Shown: in pieces, positions 47,296-59,158 of the stretch | Position numbering within the stretch: position 1 is the stretch's first letter | How the letters are laid out: every line of letters begins with the position of its first letter | Source: Amorphophallus konjac | Lineage: Eukaryota > Streptophyta > Magnoliopsida > Alismatales > Araceae | Reading direction: 5' to 3' | Length of the DNA: 64,000 nucleotides | Assembly: GCA_022559845.1 (NCBI GenBank) | Contig: CM040118.1 | Location: 162,088,331-162,152,330, forward strand | The notes under the pieces: model-generated | The model's input: the letters and a program-made list of their open reading frames with translations, nothing else | Databases searched by the model: none | Told to the model about the DNA's origin: nothing | Translations under genes and position numbers: made by a program

Positions 47296-50200
47296 TGTCA
47301 CGCCCCGACGCGGAATATCAGGACTGGCAGTAGAAACAAGTAATAATAATAATAATATGTTGATTTCTAGACATGATGTACTAAAACATAAGGATTAACC
47401 ACGCACAAAACTTCCGTAATTAATAGCAATTTCATAATCCATGAACCCATTTACATAACCATGATAAACAACCTCAATAAACTTCCATCATAACATCCAC
47501 CAGACCATATTATATTGACTAACTTCACATTACAACTCTTTGAACCACATTATAAAACACAACTAAACATAGACAATTATCTCTAGCTCCACAGCATCTA
47601 TTTGGCTCGCTCCATGATCAACACTCTTGCCGGTTCCCATTGGATTGCAAGTCCTCACCTGAGCTACCTGAAAAGGGGGGACAACTAGGTGAGCGAACGC
47701 TCAGTAGGTAATAACAGGCAAGTTTAAGTAATTAACCAGTTAATTTCATTAAATGCGTGGAAAGAAATAACGATATAACGAAATGACATAAATAGAAGAG
47801 GTACAAGATCATGAATAAAATGAAACTGGGAATTGGCCAACAAGCAAGATTTAACCAAGTCAAGATAATTTCAAGTAAGAGATCACTATCATAGACATCA
47901 CGCTAGTCATGCACTCGGTGCAATGCCTCACCATGTCATTCAAACTCCCCGGGACACAAGTACTTTTCGGGTGCTCCTCCCAGGACCAGACCGGGCCCTT
48001 ATGATGCGTTGGCATTGATTTGTTAGATCTAAAATCCCAAGTTATGTCTAGACATTAATCAAGTTTAATGGCAAAGATTCAAGATATAGAACTTACCTCA
48101 AAATTTCAAGGGTAAGTTGAAGAGATACTTTGATCAGAAAGTTCAAATTATTAAGAACCAACAGTTCCTTGAATTCAACACGAAAAATTACGAAAATCAC
48201 TTCTGATGATAAGCGGTCAGAACAGGGCCGCTCAAGCAATTGTACGGTCATATATGGACTGCACATCAAGGATCTGGGGTGAGAACCAGCCACCACGAGT
48301 TCAAGGAATAAACGGACCATTGTCGGCCGTTTAAAGAAGAACGGTCCTAAATGGGCATTTTAACTATAATGGACGGTCAAGAATGGGCCGTGCAGGGCCA
48401 GAAAGACATGAAGCCTAAGAATAAGATAAACGGGCAGTATTGGGCCGTTTCAGGGACAAACGGTCCAATAGGGTCCGCTCATCTGGGCTTGATTTAAATA
48501 ACTAGAACCCACCCAATTTAGGCTCCGGGCTGCCATAGGTGGGACAGAACTGAACCAAGGTCCAGCCCACTCTCCACTGGTCAGCCTAGGGCTTATTGGG
48601 CCAATCAAAACAAGTTTTGGTCGAAGATAGAACAAGGTTAATCGACCAACAAAATTGGCACTGGGCTAAGGATGAACGGTTCATACTGGGCCGCCCACTG
48701 AGTTGAACGGCTCCTTTCCGGCCGCGCAAGACTCAGTCGGTCCAAGTGATCCGTGACTCACAACACGATAATCCAAGTGATTCGAACGCGTATACAGGTT
48801 CAGGTCTTGATCGTAAAACTTGCCCGACGTCCTAGTGGGAATCCCAGGCTCGCTGGGCTTACGGAGGTCCTGCAATGAAGGTCCTAGTCCGACTAAAGGA
48901 ATATCCGACGGAGAGTCCCAACCATTACAAGGAATTGGGGCTAATAAATCAGCGAAAACCAGTAATGCGGTCAGTCAATTCTACCGGAGTAAAATGACTG
49001 CCAAACAATCCCAATAAAATTTTCAATTTAATAATGAATCATGATCGATATTAACATTCATTGAAGAAGATTATCCAAAGTCAAGATGAATAAATCAGCA
49101 AGAGTTATAATCATTAACTGTTATAATTTTCCAGAGGTTTTTTTTATGCATGTTGCTACTTACATTTAACCACTAACCTACTATCATAAATCATACGAGA
49201 AAGATAACTTCATTAATCCTGTAAAGATGGACGGTCCAGTAGGGACCTTTCATCCTCCTCGGCGGTCGCACGACATGCCGTTTATCCCCCTCTGGTCAGA
49301 AGGCCTGCTGGAGATGAGCGGTCTGTAATGAGCCGCTGGAAGAGACGAACAATCAATAACTGGCCGCCTGATAGAAGGGCGGTCTAGGTCATGCCGCTCT
49401 TCCCAGAAACATAATACAAATCACAACACATAAATGGTCAGTAATATGCCGCCTAACCATGTTGGGCGGTCTATCGTGAGGCCGCGCAAGTCAGAAACAG
49501 TCAAGCCCCCTTTCGCCTTGCCTGCCTCCGGCGAGTTGGCTAGGGTTACAATAAATTACAAAATACGCATAGCACAGAGCATAATAATTAGGGCTTTTGG
49601 ATTCAAAAGAAAGAGCACGAGAAGTTTTACAATATAGCATGCTCGATTTAATCTTCAGTGCCTGCAATCCCCACTTAAACGAGATGAAACAAGTATAACC
49701 CTAAATATGACATGCTTCTACTAAACCCTAAAATTCTCGCAGGGTACTAAATAACTTTTAGGGCTTTTGCATCTAATAGAAAGAGCACTCAATGCTAGTT
49801 CGAACCCTATATGATACTTAACGTTTGGCTTCTTATAACCTTCCTTAATTGGAGGAAGAAGGAAGAAGAAGGGACGACGATGTGCTAAGAACACCCCGTC
49901 GATGATCGCCGGAATCCGCCCTCGTCCACGATCGTCGTCTGCTGCCAGAGCACCCAAACGAAACTGGGGTTCCTAAGGGTTGTTTTTATAGGTCACACAA
50001 GGTCTAGAGCCTTCTATTCGCGGAGATAGATTCCAATCAAGTTGGACGTGCGCGAACCGCGCGGATAGGGTCAACCGCCGCCTTCTAATCCAAAATTCAC
50101 TTTCTAGGGTTAGGGTTTCGGGGGGGAACTAAGAGGGAAAATGATCCTCTCATCCTAACCTTTCATTTGGATCCGGTCTCAGCCTAAATGATCGGGTATT

Positions 50201-50465
50201 GGGCTCAAATTTCACGTTTTAAGGTCCAATTAAATTAAGTGTGAATTTGGGCCTTAATCAGTTAATTCGGCCTAATTACGAGTTTTATTTGAGTTGGTCA
50301 CAAAAGGCACTATTATTAAACATTTTATCCTCTACAAGATTCTAAATTTTCTAGATTTTTACAAAATGGTCAAAATTTAACGTATTCTATTTATTAAGGA
50401 TTTTCTAATTAATCTCTCATAAATTTTCTAGAAATTTGTATTTGTTAATAAATCAGGATATTACA
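47296..50465 (-). repeat. Element D 5' LTR
   Basis: 3,170 bp, pairs with 39493-42660. Same CGGTC arrays (48210-48720, 49220-49470) and Tat-leader block (48812-48915). The TATA at 49985-49990 is kept; the donor-like site has lost its GT. The start of the LTR in the minus strand is TGTAATATCCTG at 50465. Confidence 0.93.
49985..49990 (-). promoter_or_regulatory. Candidate TATA box in element D 5' LTR
   Basis: TATAAAAACAACCC on the minus strand, about 480 bases into the LTR. This copy would drive the genomic RNA of D. Confidence 0.5.
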
Positions 50466-53400
50466 CTGGCGTAGTCAGCCTGTCCACGTCTGCGGCGCAC
50501 CCTGTGATGCGTCATTCCAAATCTGTCCCAGATAGGTTTCTGCGAGATTTAGCTCAGAGATGTCATGCCCTTCTCAAATGCCCTGAGTTTGTAGAGACCG
50601 CCATAGTCTTGGAGGATGATGAGGAAGTAGAAGGGGTGTGGAGCAATGCCGGATTATGTGTGTATGAAGTCATAGATGAGAAGGACCCAGCCGATGATGA
50701 GGAAAGTGATGTGGAGGACACTACCGATCTGTACGCACAAGGTTTGAAGAGATTCGATGAACTGACGACGGCAGTGGATGAACCCACTAAAGAGATCAAC
50801 CTTGGAAAGGAAAAGGACCCCAGGCCCATAATTATTTCTGCTAATCTCCCTCCTCAGGTTAAAGAGGAGCTGATCAAGGTTTTGAGGGAGTACAATGATT
50901 CATTTGCTTGCTCCTATGAGGACATGCCGGGTCTTGACCCCGCTTTGGTTGAACACTGACTTATTCTTAAGCAAGGGGCAACACCCGTTAAACAAAAAGC
51001 AAGAAGGTTCCACCCGCAAATGGCCTTGAGGATAAAAGAGAAAGTCGATAAATTGCAAAAGGCCAGGTTTATTAGAGTGATATTATATCCGTAATGGGTG
51101 GCGAACATAGTCCCAGTAATGAAAAAGGATGAAAAAATTTGAATTTGTATCGATTTCAGGGAATTAAATAAGGCATGTCCGAAGGATGATTTCCCGCTTC
51201 CTCACATTGATGTGTTGGTGGACAACACAGCTGGGTATGAGGCACTCTCATTTATGGATGGGTATTCTGGTTATAAGCAAATCCATCTTACCCCCGAGAA
51301 CCAAGAGAAGACCTCTTTCACCATGCCCTGGGGCACGTACTACTATGTCGTTATGCCATTTGGATTAAAGAACGCGGGTGCCACGTACCAGCGGGCAATG
51401 ATGGCCATCTTCTACGACATGATGCATGTGTACTTGGAAGCCTACGTGGATGATATCCTGGTGAAGTCGAAGTCCAAAGAAGAGGACCCCGCCATTTTTG
51501 CTAAGGTGTTGCAAAGGGCTAGGGAGTACAAACTGAAAATGAATCCAAAGAAATACGTATTTGGAGTTGCATCAGGGAAATTGCTTGGGTTTATAGTTAG
51601 TAAACGGGGGATTCATATCGATCCGAATAAAGCAAAGGCTGTTATGGAGATGCCGCCGCCTAAGAACATTACTGAGCTCAGAGGTTTGATTGGGCGCTTG
51701 CAATTCATTAGAAGGTTTATATCTGAACATTCGCAAAGGTGCCGCCCATTCTATGAATTGTTAAAGGCGGGAGCTAAGTTCGAATGGAATGAACAATGTC
51801 AGAAGGCCTACGAGGATCTTAAGGTTTATCTTTCTAATCCCCCGATTCTGCAACCACCTGTCCTTGGGAAACCCCTAATATTATACATGTCTGTAATTGA
51901 GGACTCCCTAGGAGCTGTTCTGGCTCAGGTGGATGATGACGGAAGAGAAAGGGCAGCATACTACCTTTCGAGGTTGTTTAATCCTGCTGAATCCAAGTAT
52001 ACTACCATAGAGAAGACCTGCGCAGCATTAGTGTGGGTAGCTCAGAAACTCAAACACTATTTCCTTGCCCACGAGGTTAAGCTGATCTCTAGAATGGACC
52101 CAATTCATTACCTCTTAGAAAAACATGTCCTTTCTGGCATATTAGCTCGCTGGCAGAGCTTTCTTTCCCAATTTGATATCACCTTCATTGTTCAGAAAGC
52201 AATCAAGGGATACACGATTGCTGAACATCTCGCTCATTCTCCTATCCCTTGCACTGATTCAATCCAGGACGAGTTTCCTGATGAACACTTGGCTGTAATC
52301 ACTCATCTTTCTTTTTGGTCTCTTCATTTCGACGGTGCTCTCAATTCTCAGGGCCGAGGAATCGACGCCATTCTCCTCACTCCGGAAGGAGTAACCATCC
52401 CCATCGCTTATGAACTCTCTTTTCCTGCCACTAATAACATAGCTGAGTATGAGGCTCTCCTTGCCGGTCTGAAGCACGTCTACCTCATGGGGATGTGATA
52501 CCTTAACATCATAGGAGACTCTCAATTGGTGCTGCGTCAAGTTCTGTCAACTTACCGCACCCGTGACCCTAAACTCAAGCCTTATCAAGATTTGGTCACG
52601 CTCTTGGCTAGGCAATTCCGGAAGCTCATCTACATTCATACTCCTCGCTCCCAGAACATCCTTGCAGATGCATTTGCATCACTTGCTTATTCCCTTTCTT
52701 TCTCGCTTAGTCATTCCACTGAGACCATTGTGGTCCAGCGGATGGACGCTCCATCTCTTCAGAATCCCTGGTTTGACAACCTTAGGAAGTCTGTAGAAAG
52801 GAAGGCGGAGAGGGAAGATTTGAAAGAGGTTTCATTGACTGAGCTGGAGGAGATTATAGAAGAAGAAGAATTACCGTGGTATCACGAGATAGAGCAGTAT
52901 TGTAGGGATGGTTCCTTTCCCGAGACGGCAAACGCTGAGCAGCGCAAGGCCATTAGAAGAGTCGCCACCAGATACACGATTATTGCTGGAGAATTGTACA
53001 GGCGGGCTCTCAATGGAGTTCTAATGAGGTGTTTGGATGACGATGAGGCTTGGAAGGTAGTAGACGCTGCTCACTCCAGTGATTGTGAAGGACACGTAAA
53101 TGGGCAGGCATTGGCGAAGAAGATTCTTAGGCAGGGCTATTATTGGCCAACCCTAGAAGAAGACTGTTCCCACTATGTCCGTAGGTGTCTTCAATGCCAA
53201 CTTCATGCCGACAAAATCCATGCTCCGGCTTCTTCTCTCCATCCTCTTTCAGCTCCTTGGCCATTCTCGATGTGGGCCTTTGATATTGTTGGACCACTTG
53301 GTGACCCCAATGCTCAGGTTAAACAGAAATCTTTCATTCTAACTGCTACAGAGTACTTCACCAAGTGGGTGGAAGCTGAAGCTTATGCAGAAATCAAAGC

Positions 53401-54136
53401 CACCACAGTATGCCACTTCATCCTCAAAAATATCATCTCGCTGTTTGGAGTGCCAAGTGATATCGTCACCGACAATGGGCCTCAATTTGTCTCTCAAGAA
53501 CTTCGGGACCTCTGTTAGAAATTTAATATTTCATTGCATCATTCATCACCATACTACCCTCAAGGAAATGGCCAAGCCGAAGCCACAAATAAAACCCTTC
53601 TTAAAATCATTAAGAAAACATGCGAGTCACACAAATTTGCTGATTGGGCCGATAAACTGATAGAAGCTCTATGGGCTTATCGCACTTCCGTCCGTACTCC
53701 CATGGGGTAAACTCCTTTTGCGCTCACCTATGAGATGGAGGCGGTACTCCCGTACGAGATCCTGATCCCTTCCATAAGAGTGCATCTAGACAAAGAACTT
53801 AATCTTGACGAACGTTGAGAGGCGTTGCTAGTCCAACTGGAACTCTTGGACGAGAAGAGGCTTAATGCGGCCAATCACGTCTCGGTTTATCAAAAATGTG
53901 TCTCGCGGTATTTTCAAAAGAAGGTTATTGAAAGAAAATTCCAAGTGGGTAACATGGTTTTGAAGCGCAAATTTATCAGATCAGAAGGTCCTAGGTCTAA
54001 GCTACAACCGAATTGGGAAGGGCCATTTGTAATTAAGGAAGTCTATCCTGGTAACGCGTACCGTTTAGTTAACGCGGAGGGTGAAGAATTGTCGAATCCG
54101 TGGAATGGGTTGTATTTAAAATATTTCTATCCATAG
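50466..54136 (+). pseudogene. pol: Element E pol (RT, two RNase H domains, integrase) with seven stops
   Basis: One frame from the D insertion to TAG 54134, without frameshift. An acidic spacer is followed by reverse transcriptase (CIDFRELN near 51142; YVDD at 51443-51454), a Ty3-type RNase H (about 51880-52200), then a second RNase H of the type acquired by Tat elements (HFDGALNSQG near 52326; NIAEYEALLAGL near 52435), the integrase zinc finger (about 53065-53195) and the core (FTKWVEAE near 53360, TDNGPQF near 53470, NGQAEATNK near 53570). The first core motif reads ATEYF, with Glu where many integrases have Asp. No chromodomain. Stops are at 50957, 51092, 51140, 52496, 53516, 53708 and 53816; several fit CGA to TGA. 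Inactive. Confidence 0.9.
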
Positions 54137-55802
54137 AGTCAAGCCAGCAACGGCCCGGCGGCGGGGTATGCCTCTACTCGATCACGAAGGGGGATCCCCG
54201 GTTCAACATTCACACACTACACGACCTCATGTGGTTCGATTTTCCTCTTTTGCGCAACATCGTTTTCCCTTGGCCATGCTTAGGGGAAAGTGAAAATCCT
54301 TATTTTTTCTCCTCTCTCGGCTGAAAATAGGGGCAAGTGGTGAATAAGGGGGCGAGAACTGATCTAGACCCCCCGATAAAAGAGGTCTCAAATAGGGGCA
54401 GTCCGTTATGACCTTATTCCGCAGTTATAAGAGCAAAAAGAAAAGAAATAGAAAAAAAGGGGGGGGGGGAAATCAAAGATAAAGCCAAAAGCTCATCCAA
54501 AAGCTCAAAGCTCGAAAGTCTAAAAGTCCCCAAAATAAGGAGACTAGGCATGGCAAGAGTGGCAGTACAGTTTCCCCATGGGAGGTTATGAGCCCGGTCG
54601 TATGCGTGCCTATAGCAGATGTAGGTTCGATGACGGACACAAAACCCCGGCGCAACAGACCAAAAATTCATTGAAAAGGGGTGTCGTGAGAAGAACTCAA
54701 GCCCTAAAAACCCCTATACCTATCGCCAGCTTCTCCATCAAACTCTCTTTTATTTTCCAAGGAATGGATCCTACCCCGAGTATGGCCTAGGTAGAGGCAT
54801 CGTTAAGCGAAATTGGGCCCCTGCTATGGGCGATCATTTACAACGCACATTGAACCCAGGAGACCCCTAGTGAGATATGAGGTTCCCTATCGTCGGATTT
54901 AAGCTGATTTCAAAATTAAAAAATTGAATATTTTAAAATCTAAAAAAATCAAATATTTCAAAATCTAAAAAAATCAAATATTTTGAAATAAAAAAAATCA
55001 AATACTTCAAAATAAAAAAACAAAAAAAATCAAATATTTCAAAAATCTAAAAAAAATCAAATATTTCAAACGCCAAAAAAATCAAATACTTCAAAACTCC
55101 AAAAAACATAAATATTTTCAAAATCACAAAAAAAACTTTCGGCATTTGCATTTTATGGCATCCATTGCATTCATTTTCATTTGTTATTGGCCTATTTAAT
55201 AAGGCTTACCCCCTTGATCAAAAATCAAGAACTGGTCATTTCCTAACTTGCTACAGGCAAGGGGTTAAGCCTAAAACATATTTAATCTGTTTTCCTTGTT
55301 TGTGTGTGTGCAGGGGCAGGTTGAAGTTGAAGGTTCAGTTAGTAAACGATCCTCTGGGGACCGTCTTACTCATTGCAACGGCCATGGTTAGACCGTTCAA
55401 CCATTCACACGGTTCTATATAGACCTTTCCAATCTCAAGCTCCTCCAAGTATCCACGGTTTTCATTAGACCGTTCAAAAGATATGAACGGTAGATTCTTA
55501 ACCGTTTAACCCGGTTCACAGCCTACATGTAAGCCATTCAACTCCCTACTCTCAACTCCGCCGCTGATCTAGCGCACAGCTCTAATTGAGCCGTTCTACT
55601 CTTTGAGCGGTCAGTTGCTAACCATTTATTCAACCAAGCAGTCTGTTTGTGACCGTGTGCATTTTGAAGTCATATCCCAACTCATTCAAGAACATAAGAG
55701 AACCAAACTCAAATCAATCAAGTGCTCAATTTTATTTCATTCATATACCAAACCTTTCTAAGCATAAGTCTCTATATCAAGCATCATGAAAGAAAATAAG
55801 AA
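54137..55802 (+). other. Element E 3' untranslated region, first part
   Basis: No coding sequence recognised. A G-run preceded by A-rich DNA (54445-54470) resembles an internal polypurine tract. Bases 54905-55130 are an A/T-rich imperfect tandem repeat built on AAAAAATCAAATATTTCAAAA. Bases 55340-55660 contain several CGGTC-N7-GACCG units, for example CGGCC-ATGGTTA-GACCG near 55379. Bases 55660-55802 are plain AT-rich sequence running into the end of the antisense ORF. Confidence 0.6.
54905..55130. repeat. A/T-rich imperfect tandem repeat
   Basis: Roughly nine copies of a 24-28-base unit with AAATCAAATATTTCAAAA. Simple composition; no function is visible. Confidence 0.75.
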
Positions 55803-58800
55803 TCACTCAGTCCTCCGCTGGGCATCCCCGCAGGGACGTATCTCTCTCAGCTCTCTAACATAAGCCAGGCATGTCGCTGGGATCTCTGTAACCTCCGCTG
55901 GAAAGGTAAGCACCCTGCTCACCTCCCACATGATCAGGGCGCTCCTGACCACTTGCTCGTCCTCCTCTATACCAATCCTCCTCGATTGTTGAGCGGGAAG
56001 GTGGGGTAGTGCTGGTAGTACGGTCCTGGGTAGCCCAACCTGTAGGTAGCACCGGTGCGGATTGTACATCGCCAGTGCAGTGTCGCTCACGAGCCTCAGA
56101 TCCAAGCCTGGCCTCCTAGGTACCCTAACAGTGGTGTCGCGGAGGAAGTCAGGGCGCATCGCGAACTAACCCAGGGGCAACTTGTTGATGTGCAGTCACC
56201 ACTCATCCCGGGTCATCTTTTCTGCTGTCCTGCACTCTACCTGTGGAGAAAACCCGAAGGCGCCGCCTATGAAGAAGATGGGGTGGCTCCCGAAGATCCG
56301 ACTGGCTAAAGTGACATCCTTCTTATGAATGAATTTCATCCTAACACCCATCCAGCACTCTAAAAGCATCATAGAACCAAAGAGAGGACCTCCTAGAGCT
56401 GCTGAGGTAAGGCCCTCATACAAGTAAGCAAGGACGGCCTGGGAGATAGACAGACCCTGCCACAGGCCACTAATGGTACTATGGATCGGAGTCTCTAGAA
56501 CATGGTCGACAGAGGGGAACAAGATGGCCCCGCACAGGCAGATAGAGGCGGCCTTGGCTATGGCCTCATCCCACCCACACCTATTCCTACAATGCTCAAC
56601 TACCCACTGGCTAAGAGGAAGAAGATGGACCTGGCGTGGGCCTATGAAGGTATGGATGTCCCTGCTATCTGGTATAAACTCTGATGGGAATCGACGCCGA
56701 GCATGTACATTTTCTTTTGCATGTATGTCCTTTAGTTTATTTTTATATCCTTAGGAAAGTATGTACGCAAATGTACGGCTTTGTAAGCCAATGCGTCATT
56801 CCCTTGGATTGTGTGGGTTTTTGTGCAATTGCGTAGTAGGTCCAGCTAGGGGACCCTCAGCCCTTTCCCATTGGTCCATGTCACCTATGTGGGGCTGGTC
56901 AACCATCCTAGGTGACCATCTAGAAGGGTTGAATGCCAATTGACCACATGGGAGACAAGTGGTTAAATTAGTCCAAGGTAGGTTACCTACCTTCACCTAC
57001 CAATACCCTTGGTCAAGGGGGCGCCCCTCTCCCCTTATTATTTTATTAATTTTTGTGTGTTATTCACATTTGATCTAGGCCCTCCATTCCCCATCCCTAG
57101 ATCCAATGGTCTACATTTGATTAGATACATAGCATATAAAATGTTATATTTTCCATTTGTTAGCATTAATGAAGAGAAAATTGTTGGAAAATCAAGAGTG
57201 CTTCTTGTGCCCCTCCCCTCTCCCCTGGTGTTCATCTCCTCCAACCCCCAATTCTAGAGTGGTTTCATCTCTATCCCCTCACCTCAATCTCTGGTTGTGA
57301 TCTGTGCCGCCGCCGCCACCGTTCGTGCCGCCATCGGACCGCCATCGAGCCACCGTCGAAGTTCTGTCTTCAGCCAACAGCAGCCCCTTCCACGAAATTC
57401 TACAGTCGGCCCCGAGTTCTTCTTGATTTTAAAATTTTATGTGATGTCTACCAGTTTCCAGATCCGACAACCCTCCAGTGTTAAATTCCTAACAAATCAT
57501 AGCCTCCTCCAAACTTGTCACAAAAGATATTGCCGTCTTCCTTGTTCGATTTCCTAAAACTTTGATGAAGACCTCAGGAGCTCAATCGGACATCTACCTT
57601 GCGGTCAACGGTAGTTCTCAGACAACTTCCCTGCAGATCTGAGAGTTTGGCTACTGTACACTAGGAACTCAAAAATTCAATAAATCCCAGATCTGTGCAT
57701 ATCCAGGTCTGATCTCCAGGCCTAGGTTGAAGAACTTCAAGGGATCTTTCCAACGGCACCAGTTTCGTGTCGATCCGACATCGGGGCTGATCGCAGCATC
57801 CGTTCTCGCCGGAGCGCGCGCTGAAAAATAGAAACAACAGATCCGTGGCCGGCTTTTCCGACCAGTGCCGATCGGACCCGCCCGGCCTCCGGCCAGTGAA
57901 CCAGCGAACCTTCATCCTTGGGAGCACTCCTCCAGGTGTCCCCACCATAGTGGTGCCGCCCCGGTCCCACACGGTCCCTCTGGACAGCACGCGGGCCCCA
58001 CAGTCACGAGTTCGGGTGCTGCCGAAGCTACGTGAGAAGCCGCCCGTCAACCCGAATTCGGTCCTCCCGGGCCCATTTGTGTAGCCCTTTACCTCCCTGC
58101 GTGGAGTGGGCAGTAACTCATTGCTATAATCTTCATGAATTAATTGTTCCGGGAGCACGGTTTTCGGCCGGGTCTGTCTTCCCCACGCCGAGCGCGTGGA
58201 GGTATCGCATTCACTCCCTTACTTGGCAACTTGCTTTATCTCATATATGCTTTATATGCCGCTGCTAGAGAGCATGTTTTATGACCTAGCTTGCTATATA
58301 TTTTCATATCACCGCTGCTGCGAGAGAGAGCGAAGCCGTCCCGTGACCCGATCCGGGCACGAAAGTGCGAATTGACCACCCTAGCTCTTGCCGGTTTCTC
58401 AACCGTGCACGTCCGATGCTTCCCTCGTTAAGGGACAATCACGAGCTCACCTAGAGTCCGAGGACTGCATTCCTCATTCGAGTCGTGTCCGTGGTCCGTC
58501 CCGCATCAAACTCCCCCAAGATGAGGCTAGATTCTATGGAGGCAACGGTATGACACACTAAGTCCTCCTCACCCACCTTAGACCTAGGAAAAGAGAAACA
58601 TGTCTCTACCTCCTCTAGTAGGATAGTGGCCTCAAATGATGGGAAAATGAATGTATGGGTCTGAGGGTGGCAGATATGTACCAAGGCTGAGATGCTGTGC
58701 CAGTCAATGGAGAGCTTTGGGTAATTCTGGCCTAATACCAAGATTGGGTGTAAGTGCCAGGACTTTAGGATGGATATCACTCCTAGGAGCAATGCACGGA

Positions 58801-58813
58801 CCATGGGAGCCAT
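55803..58813 (-). pseudogene. Element E antisense ORF (DUF7745 / plant-mobile-domain-like), split by a solo LTR
   Basis: An extra ORF between pol and the missing 3' LTR, on the opposite strand. The ATG at 58813 (MAPMVRALLLGV) starts a frame that runs to 58514, meets a solo LTR (56682-58508), and continues in the same frame from 56676 to the TGA at 55803: 393 codons once the LTR and one AACTC are left out. Only two stops interrupt it (56196, and one near 56163). Features are DWHSISALVHICHP followed by TFIFPSFEATILLEEVE, and later ALGGPLFGSMMLLECWMG; these resemble the plant DUF7745 or plant-mobile-domain type proteins seen in plant transposons. Function is unknown. Extra ORFs in this place, in either direction, are known from Tat elements such as Grande. 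The family name is from motif memory and needs a profile search. Confidence 0.6.
56682..58508. repeat. Solo LTR of an unidentified retrotransposon
   Basis: 1,827 bp, TGATGGGAATCGACG to GTCCGTCCCGCATCA, with short inverted ends (TGATGGGA/TCCCGCATCA) and a perfect duplication AACTC (56677-56681, 58509-58513). It carries no internal region, so it is the product of recombination between two LTRs. It is GC-rich from about 57300 on, with AT-rich DNA before. The frames inside it (for example 57661-58158 minus) are not conserved genes. It matches none of the other LTRs in the window. Confidence 0.88.
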
Positions 58814-59158
58814 CCACTTTAAAGTGGAATAGAGCTTGGAGCTAGGGAGAAGCTAAAGAAAAGGAGAAGGAGAAAGAGAGGAAGAATGTGTAAGTGAATG
58901 AATGATTTGACTTGAATGAAATCATGCTAAACATACCTCTCTCAAAGGGCTCGAGCTGAGATGGTGAGGGATTGTAGTCAACCGTTGGAGCACCTCGTAC
59001 TCCTTTCTGGTTGGCTTTGGCCCTTCATAAACTCCTCCTTCCATAGAACTCCCCTCGAGGCACCTTTTCATGATGATTTGAGCAAGAATATCAAAGGTTT
59101 GAGGCTTAGAAAGAGGGCTATGATGTGTGTTGCGAATTTAGACCCCCCCTTCTTATAG
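58814..59158 (-). promoter_or_regulatory. Candidate promoter and 5' intron of the antisense ORF
   Basis: Reading the minus strand: a TATA-like CTATAAG at 59158-59152, a donor-like AGAG/GTATGT at 58937/58936, a 30-base polypyrimidine run ending in TTCTTTAG/CT at 58853, then the ATG at 58813. This gives an 84-nt predicted intron (58936-58853). The order TATA, donor, acceptor, ATG makes a separate antisense transcript plausible. Not demonstrated. Confidence 0.4.

Larger units (their letters stand above)
39493..50465 (-). mobile_element. Element D: Tekay/Del-type Ty3/gypsy chromovirus, minus strand, nested in E
   Basis: Complete element in minus orientation with 5' LTR 47296-50465, primer site 47278-47289, gag-pol 47083-42732, polypurine tract 42661-42674 and 3' LTR 39493-42660. 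Flanks are CTGGT (39488-39492) and CTGGC (50466-50470), a 5-bp duplication with one C/T change. Removing D and one copy joins E's pol in frame. Coding sequence and chromodomain are Tekay-like, but its LTR differs from B and C in most of its length. About four differences in the first 105 bases of the LTRs suggest an age like that of B and C. Confidence 0.94.

Noticed and set aside
54445..54470. Polypurine tract marking a 3' LTR of E at about 54470
   Set aside because: No sequence after it matches the 5' LTR of E, and the antisense ORF and tandem repeats of the element follow further right.
57661..58158. 165-codon minus-strand ORF
   Set aside because: Lies wholly within the solo LTR, in GC-rich DNA where long frames arise by chance.
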